This document shows positions 1 through 11,754 of a DNA stretch of 37,561 nt, piece by piece. The stretch comes from Mnemiopsis leidyi (taxonomy: Eukaryota > Ctenophora > Tentaculata > Lobata > Bolinopsidae): contig JH154786.1 of assembly GCA_000226015.1 (NCBI GenBank), forward strand, positions 1,965 through 39,525. The letters are read 5' to 3'. The first letter of the stretch is position 1; each line of letters opens with the position of its first letter. The notes beneath the pieces are model-generated. The model was not told the origin of the DNA. It worked only from the letters and a program-made list of their open reading frames with translations, and did no database searches. A program made the position numbers and the translations under genes.

Positions 1-939
1 CGCGGCGTACGTATCACTATCAAAGTATTACTCCGAAGTATTATGTCAATTTGAGATTCCATTCTAAAGCTTATTTGACTTATCTATGGTTTTAAATTTA
101 TGCGCAACTGTGGCAAATTATTTCATTCTTAATTTTGCGATATTACGATAATATTAATAGATTATGTGACACAATATGACGACAGGCGAATTTAACAGTG
201 TAACTGTAGCGTTGTGCGTTATCCTAATAAACGTATCAACAGCAGCCATTATCATCAGACAAGTTGGAATAAAAATGTTTCAGTTTTACGGCTAATATTT
301 TCACTGTTGCTTCCATGGTATTCCATCAGCAGTCTTTGCGGCAGAATTTACTTTTACAACATATCTGCTGCTCAAATTCTATGCTTTTAGCACTAGCAGA
401 GGGCAAATCGAAGAAGCCTCTTTAAAATTTGAGAGATGGAAATCTAGCGTCCGCCTGAGACCTAACTTAGCGGATGCAATTCTTGTTCAAACTGCCAGTT
501 TCCCAAGAAATATCTGGCAAGTTGAAATCACCTATTAAAACAGTATCAAAAGAGTCAGATACATTACAAATATCTTTCATACATGAAAGCAAAACACTAT
601 TGAATGAACTATTTAAATTTGGAGATCTATATACACATGCTATCCAAAACTTACCAATACTACTATCAATTTCAGTTCAATACTTTCAACACTACTATTA
701 TACAAATAATTTGAGGATGTGGTATGATTAATCAGTGCCGTGACTAAGCACGTTCAGGCTGAATCCAAGTACAGCAGGCTTGCCACCTGTTCAACTGCTC
801 ATAGCGATAGAGCCCAAAAACCCTACACTTCTAGACCACTCAACATGCAGGAGCACACCAAACTATCAAGGGGAGTCAGACTTTAAAGGGAATCTTAAAG
901 GGAAGTTGTACACTTGTTATCTGTACGTGTTGCTGTTGA
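1..939. other. Intergenic, repeat-derived; no gene recognised
   Basis: No convincing coding region is visible here. Short open frames occur around 474-731 but resemble nothing I recognise. The stretch around 650-715 (ending in a run like ctactattatacaaataat) is similar to the middle of the large palindrome at 29971-30277, so at least part of this interval belongs to the same dispersed repeat family. The rest is unassigned. Confidence 0.5.
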
Positions 940-2080
940 TATGGCTACTAGTTCTAGTGGGGAAAGAAGAGGAGCAGGAGGGAATCGGACACCAATCCCT
1001 TGAACACCCTCTCCTTTAGTAACTGGCTGTCAAAGGAGGAAAAAACAGCAGGGTCTTCCAGCCGCTCACCTGTGACAAGCCCTACTGCAGGCAAGATTAA
1101 ACGTAAGTCTGGCTCCGCTGGGAAACAGTGTGAAGTATTTATAGACATAACTGATTCTCCTTCATCACTCTGAAGGTCTTTGTTTGATCTCAGCAAGTGC
1201 CCTTGTGACCTAAGCTTGAGCAGCTGGAAGATTGACTGTAGCAGATGCCATCAGTACTGGCACTCAGAGTGTGTCACGCTGGATGGTCTTGAGGAGAAGG
1301 AGATTAACAAACTCCTTAATCGGTTATGCCCCTTCTGCTACACTGCTCCTGTTGCTACCAGTGACATAGTAGACGGCAGCTCATGCTTAACATGTCGCAA
1401 CACAAGAACTCTCAGAGACGCCAATCATGCACTTGAGGTCTCTGCTGCAGCATCTAACATCTGGTTGGAGCAACTCATGATAGTAATTTTATAGCGGTAT
1501 TTTGTGGTTCTATTTTTGTAATATGAAGAGGTAAAATAAAATTATCTTTAACTGAAATTCTCTTTTACTGAACATCAAACACAGAGCAGACAATGAGAAT
1601 ATTGCCGGCAGTATGTCCATGCTCTCCAATGAGACTAGTATCAAATGCATTGAAGCCGAGCTCAAACAGATGCATGAATCATGTCAGAATGACATTAGGA
1701 AGCTTGTCACTGAACTTAAATCCGATCTCACTAAGTTTTCCTTTGCTCCCCTTCAAGCACCACCTCCATCTCATTTGGCCATCAATGAGCATGACCCCTT
1801 CCTCAAATCCATTTCAGACAAACTTGATGCCATCATCAATGCAAGTCACTACAGCCCCAAACCCTGTCACCCCCCAGAAGCTTCATCTCCACCTGAGCCT
1901 GAGCATTTGGCAGATATTGAACACCATCAAGTTCCATACAGCGACTTAATTGCAGAATTTATCACAATTGACGAGGCTCAGCATCTGATGAACTATCTTG
2001 ATTCCTGTTCATGGACCTCTTTGAGTCTCGCCTACTTGCCAGCCCTGTATGCTCTTTTTTTGGGATTGGAGGCTTGGTGA
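940..2080 (+). mobile_element. Fossil of a retrotransposon-like ORF with PHD-type finger and coiled-coil region
   Basis: Around 1190-1345 the sequence encodes a PHD-like zinc-finger signature: a paired Cys motif, then CSRCHQYWHSEC, then CPFC. This N-terminal finger is common in ORF1-type proteins of animal retrotransposons. Around 1613-1850 there is an alpha-helical, charged segment (KQMHESCQNDIRKLVTELK) followed by a Pro-rich linker. The end (about 1935-2010) faintly resembles the start of an AlkB-like domain known from some of these elements; that last point is weak. No reverse transcriptase was recognised downstream. The copy is broken and partial, and the family is uncertain (non-LTR is my best guess). 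Treat it as a fossil and not as a host gene. Confidence 0.55.
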
Positions 2081-3150
2081 GTGCTCGCCAGTCATGATCA
2101 CTGAACACTTTACTTAACTGTTACACTACGCTTACCATAATCATAACCTCGCTAACCATAATAGCAGAAACAGTTGACACATGTCTGAAATGCGACCGAA
2201 CGTGAATAATCTATCAAAGTTTTATCTACATTCACAGGAAAGCAAGACTGCTCCCTGTGAGGACTGCAGCAATTGGGCTCCCCTGAATGCTCACTGACTG
2301 GCGAGTATAATGCTGTTTTTTAGCAGCGTTGTAAATTGTGTTTGAAACTCCGGTGGGATCAGGAATATCCTAACTTGACTTTTAAGGAATATTAATATTT
2401 TTGCTATCATAGTGAATGATAAAAACTTAGGCAACGTACCTACTTTCTTTACAGTTTATCCCATATTCCGTGATGACTGTAGCACGCATTTACAAATAAT
2501 TGTTCAAATTTAATCTAGCATTTATTTACTGATGATTGTTTGTTGTAAAATTTAGATTATTGAGAGACACATGCTACCTGCTGCCGCGTGCAGGCATTGC
2601 ACGGTCTATCCAACGCAGAGTAATGATTTATATTATATATTTTGATTGTGTAAAATGCCAAGAAAATAAAATCGTATTTTACTATTTGACGGAATTATAA
2701 TATACTCCTTCAACCTCTCCTACCACTTCACATATACATATTTTTACAACTTAACTGTCAATCTGGGGTCTGTCTTAATCCTTGCCTTTAAACCATTCTG
2801 TTTGTCCTTTTTTGAAAAAAGGTTCAGTTATTTATGGGGCAATTAATATGATTGTAGCATTGCTGCCATATGCATTACCAGGCCTCAGCATATGATCATG
2901 AATACAACTTGTTTCGGTGTTTGGCGAATGCTAATTACTTTTAATTGTTGCAACTTTATACTATTAGAAGCGTGAGTAAATAACAGGAATGGAGATAATA
3001 CATTTGCGAGACAAACAGCTCTAAAAGTTTTCTTCCTGTTAAAACAGTCTGGTTACAATTCTTGTTCATAAGCATTGTTTGCTTTACTGTTGTTGCGGCC
3101 AGAATTTTTAATGGATGAATTAAACATAACGAAATAATACCTTAGGAGTC
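2081..3150. other. Intergenic; no gene seen
   Basis: No supported coding region. A short inverted pair sharing ctcgccagtca/tgactggcgag lies at about 2071-2084 and 2292-2307, so a small non-autonomous element of roughly 230 bp may sit here, but no target duplication is evident. The remainder up to the GTPase start at 3151 probably includes its promoter and 5' UTR; no specific motif is called. Confidence 0.4.
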
Positions 3151-4962
3151 ATGGCATGTCCTGCCAATATATCGGACGATTACCAGGTGATCCTTATTGG
3201 AGCAGCCAGTGTTGGCAAAACGTGCATAATCAAAAAATGGACCATAAATGAGGTGAGCTAATTATTTGTAATTCAGCTGTTTTGTTGTCCAACTGCACCA
3301 CTACTCGATTTGCAGTTTTGATTACCTACCTTTTGCATTAATGAATTTTTACTTTGCTATTTTCTTTAAGCAAACCAAAGTACAAATTTACCTGGGACAT
3401 AGACATAGTGTAATTTACTATTTGACAATCCACTTCCAGTTTTCGGACGAGTACATTCCAACAAAGTACAGCACGGATCACAAGGAGATAGAAGTGAGAT
3501 CACGGAAATGTAAAGTTGAGATTTTGGATACTGCGGGACTGTCTCAGTACTGGGGTATGAGGGACAACATGATTCGTCAAGGTGACTTAACTTTTGTATA
3601 GTGATTTTTTATTGATATTTTTAGTATCCATTTCTCGATTAAGAACTTATCTGTGATAATATTTGGTCGGCAATTTGATATTAACATCTGCAGTAACAGA
3701 ATTTAAAGTAAATGTTTGAAAACCACTGAGTTAACATCTGATAAACATTTAATCAATAAACTGCCACTAAACAAGACATCACTCTTTCCCACAATCTTCA
3801 GCTGACGGTATCATGATTGTTTTTTCCATAACGGACGAAGGTAGCTTTGAAATGCTGAAGGAGTTACATCAGCAAGTTGAGAGAAATATAAGTGAATCTG
3901 TAAGTAAATTTTATTTATTTGTCATAATTTATTATCATGCCGTCTAAACAGACACATCTAACTTACACTGTTTATACTATGAATACACTTCAAGGCAGAA
4001 TCCCTTTAAGTCACTTGGAAAGTTTAAGGAAAGCTGCAAGCTGGTAAGAAAGCTCTGAACTAGTACCGAAGATTTGTTTTCTCATTCCTTTGATATTTGT
4101 CAATAGACGCTCAAATTTGTACAAATTTCATCTTAATTTTTTTCCTCATCTTAATTTTTTTCCCTCATCTTAATTTTTTTCCCTCATTTGGTTTTCATCA
4201 ATTTCAGAGCTGTGTCTTACTCGTTGGTAATAAACACGATTTGAGCGAGACAAGGAAAGTTACTTACGACAGTGCTTGGTCTTTCTCAGAACATTTGGGT
4301 AAGTTGAGAATTATCATATTAGCATGTTGTTTTTGATTATGGCTTTTTTTATCGCCCCTGGCCCTGCTTTGAATAGAAAACCTTAGTACTTGAAATCTTG
4401 ACCCTATTCAACCGGCAATCTGATAGTTACTCCGAATACAATGAAACAACTTTTTTTAGAAGGCGCGCCACCTTAGTACTTGTCTAAGTTTGTCAACTTC
4501 TTAGGTTTAGATTACATTGAAACATCGGCAAGGGTAGGACACAACATCGTGGAAGCCTTTGTACACTTGATAGAGGTAAACTATTACTTTAACTTTTATC
4601 TACAGGGAAATTTATTTTTGGGAGGAATCACAAACCTTAACCTACTAGAAGCATTAATGCAATGTATTCTAGCTTCTCATTGGTAAAAATTTGTGACCCC
4701 TCCCAAAAATACCTATCTCTTTTAAATCGCTGTAAAAATGACACATCGTAAGTTGAGGTGCAGTACTGAGTTGCCTGTTGCTATACAATCGTTATTCCTA
4801 TTCTTTCATGGTTTCAAATATAGACCATCTATGTTTATTGACCATCGAGATAAACGGAGAATAAATCAGTCCAATTCATTTCAGGCAATCATGGACAAGA
4901 GATTACAAAACGCGCCACCCCAGCGGACCCAGACAAAAAACACGAAATGTAGGGTCATGTAA
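3151..4962 (+). CDS. Ras-family small GTPase with CaaX tail and atypical catalytic residues
   Basis: Six exons (3151-3252, 3440-3581, 3802-3899, 4208-4298, 4505-4575, 4885-4962) join in phase with GT..AG introns into 193 residues, the usual length for Ras proteins. Motifs in order are P-loop GAASVGKT (17-24), switch I Thr42 in YIPT, DTAG at 64-67 followed by LSQYWGMRDNMIRQ, NKHD (122-125) and ETSA (150-153). The protein ends in CRVM, a CaaX box for prenylation (Met at the end favours farnesyl), preceded by a basic stretch, so a membrane-anchored switch protein is expected. Oddly, the positions equal to Ras G12, G13 and Q61 are Ala, Ser and Leu. Loss of Gln61 normally weakens GTP hydrolysis. 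The DTAG-x3-Y-x2-MRD pattern fits Ras/Rap better than Rab or Rho. The exact subfamily is not recognised. Confidence 0.88.
4125..4192 (+). repeat. Short tandem repeat in intron 3-4 of the GTPase gene
   Basis: About three to four copies of a unit like catcttaatttttttcc lie just upstream of the 3' splice site at 4207. The repeat supplies most of the pyrimidine tract of that intron. Confidence 0.75.
4614..4710. mobile_element. Small foldback MITE, copy 1
   Basis: A 97-bp hairpin-forming element. The left end atttttgggagg pairs with the right end cctcccaaaaat, and the inner arms (ctagaagc / gcttct) also pair. It sits in the last intron of the GTPase gene. A related copy lies at 22625-22714 inside the DSL-B gene, with the same order of motifs (tcacaaa, agaagcaa, ttctagcttct, attggt, tttgtg). 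It has no coding capacity. Confidence 0.7.
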
Positions 4963-5047
4963 TGGAGTAATCTGTTCTGCTTTAATGGCGCAACCCTCAG
5001 ACACGTTCATTTTGAGCCGAACTCGCTTTTGATAGCTTTGATGTCCA

Positions 5048-5053
5048 AATAAA
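5048..5053 (+). promoter_or_regulatory. Polyadenylation signal AATAAA of the GTPase gene
   Basis: Canonical hexamer 86 bp after the stop codon at 4960-4962 and on the same strand. This fits a short 3' UTR. Confidence 0.5.
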
Positions 5054-6966
5054 TGACATTGCGTACTTAAAAGATCATTGGAATTCCGTCGTTGGAACAA
5101 TCTCCACTATAATATATAGATAAGTTATTGCAAATTTAATAGAACTTGTTGGTTAAATAATTATCGTCCTTAACGTTTGTCGTTACATGCATATAATATT
5201 TGACGTCTTACCTTTGCAAGATTTCTTGATGTGAAGCTAAGAATTAGTATTGTTATCAAGTATATTTGGGATATTTCGAGTTTAAGAATTTTAGATCGGG
5301 CTTCGTGGGTTCAAATCCTTACATTCTGAACAATGCAAACTTCCCTTAAGTAACCTTGGTATGTTGATTGAGGTGGTTGATGAGGTCACTAAAACGTTGA
5401 TTTCAAACTCCAAACCTTATGGTAGCTGTATAGTTTTTTCTGCATGACTTTTGGCCTGTCAGAATAACTCTTATGTTTTCACTCGAGCACAATTCTGCAA
5501 CTCTCCTCCTTTTGAAATTCGACCTACTCGCCACATTCTGTTTCATAAATTTTGCACAAATTGTTCCTAAAATATTATTCGGAAATTTTGATCAATGATG
5601 ATAAAACTATATTAAAGATTTACTAAAGATTGGTAGTTACGTAAATGAGTGGATGTGATATCATTTATTTGATGCTGTGCTTTACTTAGGTTTTAATGCA
5701 AACGGATTATCTTAGTAGGGCTGGAAACAGTCTAGGACATAGGATATTATTAACTGTTGTATCATTAACTGTTGTATCAGCTAAACAGTGCATTTAAGTT
5801 GTAACACACAACTGGGCATTGTGAGCGTGCACAAGCAGCTTTGCTTCGACGATATTATTTGGATTGGTCTTAAATCTCATATAAATTGTAAAACGATATA
5901 ACACCCGTATAAATAACTACGGTTTAACCGTTTATTCTATTAGCAGTTAGCTATTAACATTGTGGAGCAAAAGTTTAGGCGATATTATTTGTAAAAGGTT
6001 TATTATAATTTGTAATTAACTGGAGGAAGATGATGAATGTAATGATGGCTAGTTTATGTGCCTAACGCTGCACCATGTACAATGTGCGTAACATTGCACC
6101 GTGCGCAATTTGCGTAACGTAAATCACACTTTTGGCAATGCGCATAACATACATTGCACCGTGCACAACGCACATAACGTAGATGGCACTGTGCACAATG
6201 CACATCCAGGTTGTTACGATATGTTGTATTATCTAGTTTCGTTGAAGTTTCGTTAACTATGTAACCAGTGCCTGTGCCCGTTAAATGATATGTTAGGTTT
6301 ATTAAAATGAAGTTTTGTACGTTTTATCAAAACGAAAAGCAATGGGAGTGTAGCTGTTTCTGTTTTACGAAGTTATGATGATCGGGGTTTGGGTACAATA
6401 CAATTTGGTCAGAGTTTCATCGGAGTGCAGCTCTTAATTTGATTTTGAAAAAGAACCGATGTGCTTTTGTTATGAAAGAAACCCTCTCACAATATTTCAA
6501 ATCAATTGTTTGGTTTTATGTCAAGTCGGATTTTTGTTTAAGAAGGAAATTCCAACTTATTTAGGAAATACTACAGGAGAGGTCCACTAGATCTTGTTTA
6601 TTGATAGAAAGCTATGTCATCTCTTTGGTTTCACTATGATCTAAATCGAAATATGTAGTTTAGAGGTTTTGTTCCCTCGGAATTCCGACAACCTCATTAA
6701 GTCCTTGCTCATCTGACTGCACACAATTCACAGAAAGATGACATAGCTTGCTGTTACCCGTCCAATGTTGTCGGTTGTAGGCCTTCGGTTTTGTCTGCAC
6801 TTTCGGAATCCCTCTTTACTGTATATTTTTATAAATTTTAACAAAAGTTTTATTTAAGTTGCTATAAATTTACTGCTTCTCTGATAATATCCATCAGTCT
6901 CCTTGAATTAATTGAATCGTAAATCTTTCTGCCCCACAATTAAATTGATTTTAAACTGTTTAAGCT
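5054..6966. other. Intergenic; repeats but no gene
   Basis: No coding region is supported between the GTPase and ALG-2 genes. At about 5290-5340 there is a B-box-like tgggttcaaatcc, suggesting a fragment of a tRNA-derived SINE. A minisatellite occurs at 6057-6206 (listed separately). A near-direct repeat of ttaactgttgtatca lies around 5752-5778. Confidence 0.4.
6057..6206. repeat. Degenerate minisatellite, units of about 30-35 bp
   Basis: Repeated motifs of the kind gcaccgtgcacaatgcgcataac occur about four times with drift. Alternating purine-pyrimidine runs (gtgcaca, tgcgca) could favour unusual DNA conformations. No gene overlaps it. Confidence 0.65.
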
Positions 6967-7041
6967 TTGAACATAAATATGAGTAATCACTTTCGAATTT
7001 CCAACACGAAAATAATCCAGGTGGAAATGTCAGGTTATGGT

Positions 7042-7176
7042 GGCTATAATCCCAGTGCACCACCAGGTGGCTACAACCCAAGTGCACCGCCTGGCGGCTA
7101 CAACCCAAGCGCACCGCCTGGCGGCTACAACCCAAGCGCACCGCCTGGCGGCTACAACCCAAGCGCACCGCCTGGC
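7042..7176 (+). repeat. Five 27-bp tandem repeats coding for GGYNPSAPP-type nonapeptides
   Basis: Five perfect-length 27-bp units encode GGYNPSAPP in the frame of the ATG at 7027. Peflin and other penta-EF-hand proteins carry comparable Gly/Pro/Tyr nonapeptide repeats before EF1, so this looks like the original N-terminus of the ALG-2/peflin-like gene. That frame ends at 7216-7218 and does not enter the EF-hands in this sequence. Confidence 0.85.
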
Positions 7177-7214
7177 GGCTACACAACCCTCAACAGACAG
7201 GTTACGGACAACAA

Positions 7215-9300
<2,086 letters not shown>

Positions 9301-9504
9301 AGGAACTTTTCAATTTTGTTGTACCAATTTTGTTGCATCGAGCTGGTTACATTAACTGTTTTTAATGCCCAGACTTCTGACTTAGATGTATTTAACGTTG
9401 GCTGATAGGTTATTGTGGTTTCCAAAATGTTGTTTTTTAAATTTGCTAGTAACCATTGACATTGTATGTAGCAGTATTTTATGGTTATAATTTTAGCTTA
9501 GCGA

Positions 9505-9510
9505 AATAAA
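9505..9510 (+). promoter_or_regulatory. Polyadenylation signal AATAAA of the ALG-2 gene
   Basis: Canonical hexamer about 200 bp after the stop codon at 9298-9300, in an AT-rich 3' region. Confidence 0.5.
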
Positions 9511-9810
9511 TTTTGCAATAGATTTGTTAGAAATATTTACTTTTAGCGAGTTATGTATCTTTAATATTGTATTCCACGACTACATTCTAATAATCCGATT
9601 TTTAAGCCATGATTTTAAATGTTGTGGAAGGTGCTCTTTTACGTTTGATTTGTCATTATCGATAAGCGAATGAACTTTAGATGATTTAACTGTGATGTAT
9701 AGATATTTCCAGTGATTGAGCAGTGAATGAATTATTGCATCGACTTACCTTACATACACAGAACAAAATCAGATCTTTCTCCGTCCTTTAAGTCTGTTTC
9801 CGCATCCTTC

Positions 9811-10049
9811 GTCAAGATAACATCACTCACCCTAACAAACCGTACTTTAAAAGGGATGTCAAGATAGCATCATTCACCCTAACAAACCGTACTTTAAAGC
9901 AGGATGTCAAGATAACATCACTCACCCAAACAAACCGTACTTTAAAGCAGGATGTCAAGATAACATCACTCACCCTAACAAACCGTACTTCAAAGCAGGA
10001 TGTCAAGATAACATCACTCACCCTAACAAACCGTACTTCAAAGCAGGAT
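9811..10049 (+). repeat. Minisatellite of five 48-bp units abutting the NDUFA8 start
   Basis: Units start at 9811, 9858, 9906, 9954 and 10002 (the first is 47 bp). Each contains gtcaagataacatcactcac and cgtactt(t/c)aaagcaggat. Units 3-5 are nearly identical. The last unit runs straight into the ATG of NDUFA8 at 10048-10050. At each unit junction an ATG-TCA-AGA-TAA mini-ORF is formed. Confidence 0.9.
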
Positions 10050-11209
10050 GTCATGTAAAAACATCCCGTGGGAGGAGCTGGACGAGTACAAGGACTACAA
10101 TGTGACAAGTGTACCGCTACTGGCTGTGGCTGACCACCTGGGACAGGTAATTACAGTTTTCATTCATGATAACGCTTGCAGGATGTCAGTATCGCTTATT
10201 TTTCACAATCAGTAGCTTCCTCCTGTAGTTTGCTCCTGTTAAGTTTCTAATAAAATCCGAGCAGGTATGCAAGGATGCCAACGACAGGTACATGTTATGT
10301 CGGAACGACTCCGGAGCCGATCCACGGAAGTGTCTCCGAGAGGGACAACTAGTCACTAACTGTACCAAGATGTTCATGGACAAGGTCTACAAGGAATGCA
10401 AGATGCCCTTCGCTCGGTACACCACTTGTCTCGACCTAAACACTAGGAGGTAAATACATCGCTTCTTTTCAATTTGTTGAAGTGGGGCATTTCATTTGGT
10501 AAAGTCTCAGGTTTGCTGTTATCGTTGTTGCTGAATAACTTTGGAGTCTATGTGGAGAGCAGCTTAGTTTTGTTTTCTGTAGAGTTGAGTATTTATAAAA
10601 GTTGTTAAGTATTGTAGAATTGACGAAATGCAACTTATTGTGAAGGAAAAATTCGGAGGTAAAAACATTCTGAACAGAAAATTGCTGCAAACACTCCTAT
10701 AAATCAAAGATGTTCATGCAAGCAGGTATCAATAAATTAAACAAGATGCACTTATTCATGAAAAAGAACTTGGCTCGAATCCATAGGTCAAAATTCTAGG
10801 TTAAAACACTAAATCGAATTATTAAAATTCAAAACTGCAGAAGATCCTTTCAATCATGGCCCAAATTCCTCTCTCTCCTCCCTATCCTTACACCCACCTC
10901 CCTCCATCCTTCCGTTCCTCCCCTCTCTGTCTTCCTATCTGCTCCCTTCGTCCTCCTTTCAACCGCCTTCCTTAATCCTTCTCAGTTCTTGCTCCTATCT
11001 GAATACTACTTATCTGACCTATTTCTGAAACTTTCAGACACCAGTTTTGCCGGGGTACCCAGATAGAGTTTGACAAGTGCATGTTGGAGAAGACCGGAGT
11101 TTCAAGAGAGTTTACCTGGTATCAAGATAAGGAGGTTCCCATACAGCAGACTTGGCCTGAAGCTTTCCGCGAGTTTAGAAGTGATTTCGTCAACATTCTT
11201 AAACATTAG
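10048..11209 (+). CDS. NDUFA8: NDUFA8-like complex I accessory subunit (double CHCH, CX9C)
   Basis: Three exons (10048-10146, 10265-10449, 11038-11209) give 151 residues. Four CX9C pairs are present at Cys35/45, 56/66, 78/88 and 99/109, the arrangement of the twin CHCH folds of NDUFA8 (mammalian about 172 residues). Family-typical stretches include YMLCR, PRKCLREGQLV and the TTCLD after the third pair. The protein is expected in the mitochondrial intermembrane space, imported by the Mia40 disulfide relay without a cleaved presequence, and built into the complex I membrane arm. The start is the ATG formed at the last minisatellite unit; it is the first in-frame Met. The C-terminus is shorter than in mammals. 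Confidence 0.88.
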
Positions 11210-11754
11210 AGTTAAGGCGGGACATTGTCAATATCCTTGAATATTAAGTTATTGAATATTGGGTATTTTATTCGTAGTACCTGTAAGAAGTATATAAGGA
11301 CAATATTGTGTTTAGACTAAATTTCAGGGTATTATATTTTGCGTGATTTCGCCTAATGAATTGTGGTATTCGTACGTCAACTCAGACCGATTACCGACCA
11401 CATTTCCATACAGTGCTTCTGTCTGATACCGGCACACGATTAATTTGATTAAAATTTCTGTCACACCATTTGGTTGATGATTTGTAGAAATCGTTATTTT
11501 ATTGTTGAAGACAACCCCGTCATTGTTTTGGTGATCCAGACAATGGTGAAATTAGAGAAGATGAATGACTTTCTCAGATTATAGATTTGTGTTGGCCCTC
11601 CTTCTTCCTCCCACTTGAACTTACAACCCCTCTAAAAATATGCATGACACGACGTCCATGGCTCGGTATAAAATGAAATTCCTAAAAAGAAAGAATGTTT
11701 CACCTGTTATATCTTGCTAGGATGATGATGAGGAGTACTGAAACAGTGTGAAAG

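Noticed and set aside
9827-10108. Minus-strand open frame with repeated SCFEVRFVRVSDVILT.
   Set aside because: Produced by the 48-bp minisatellite; the plus strand holds the real gene start.
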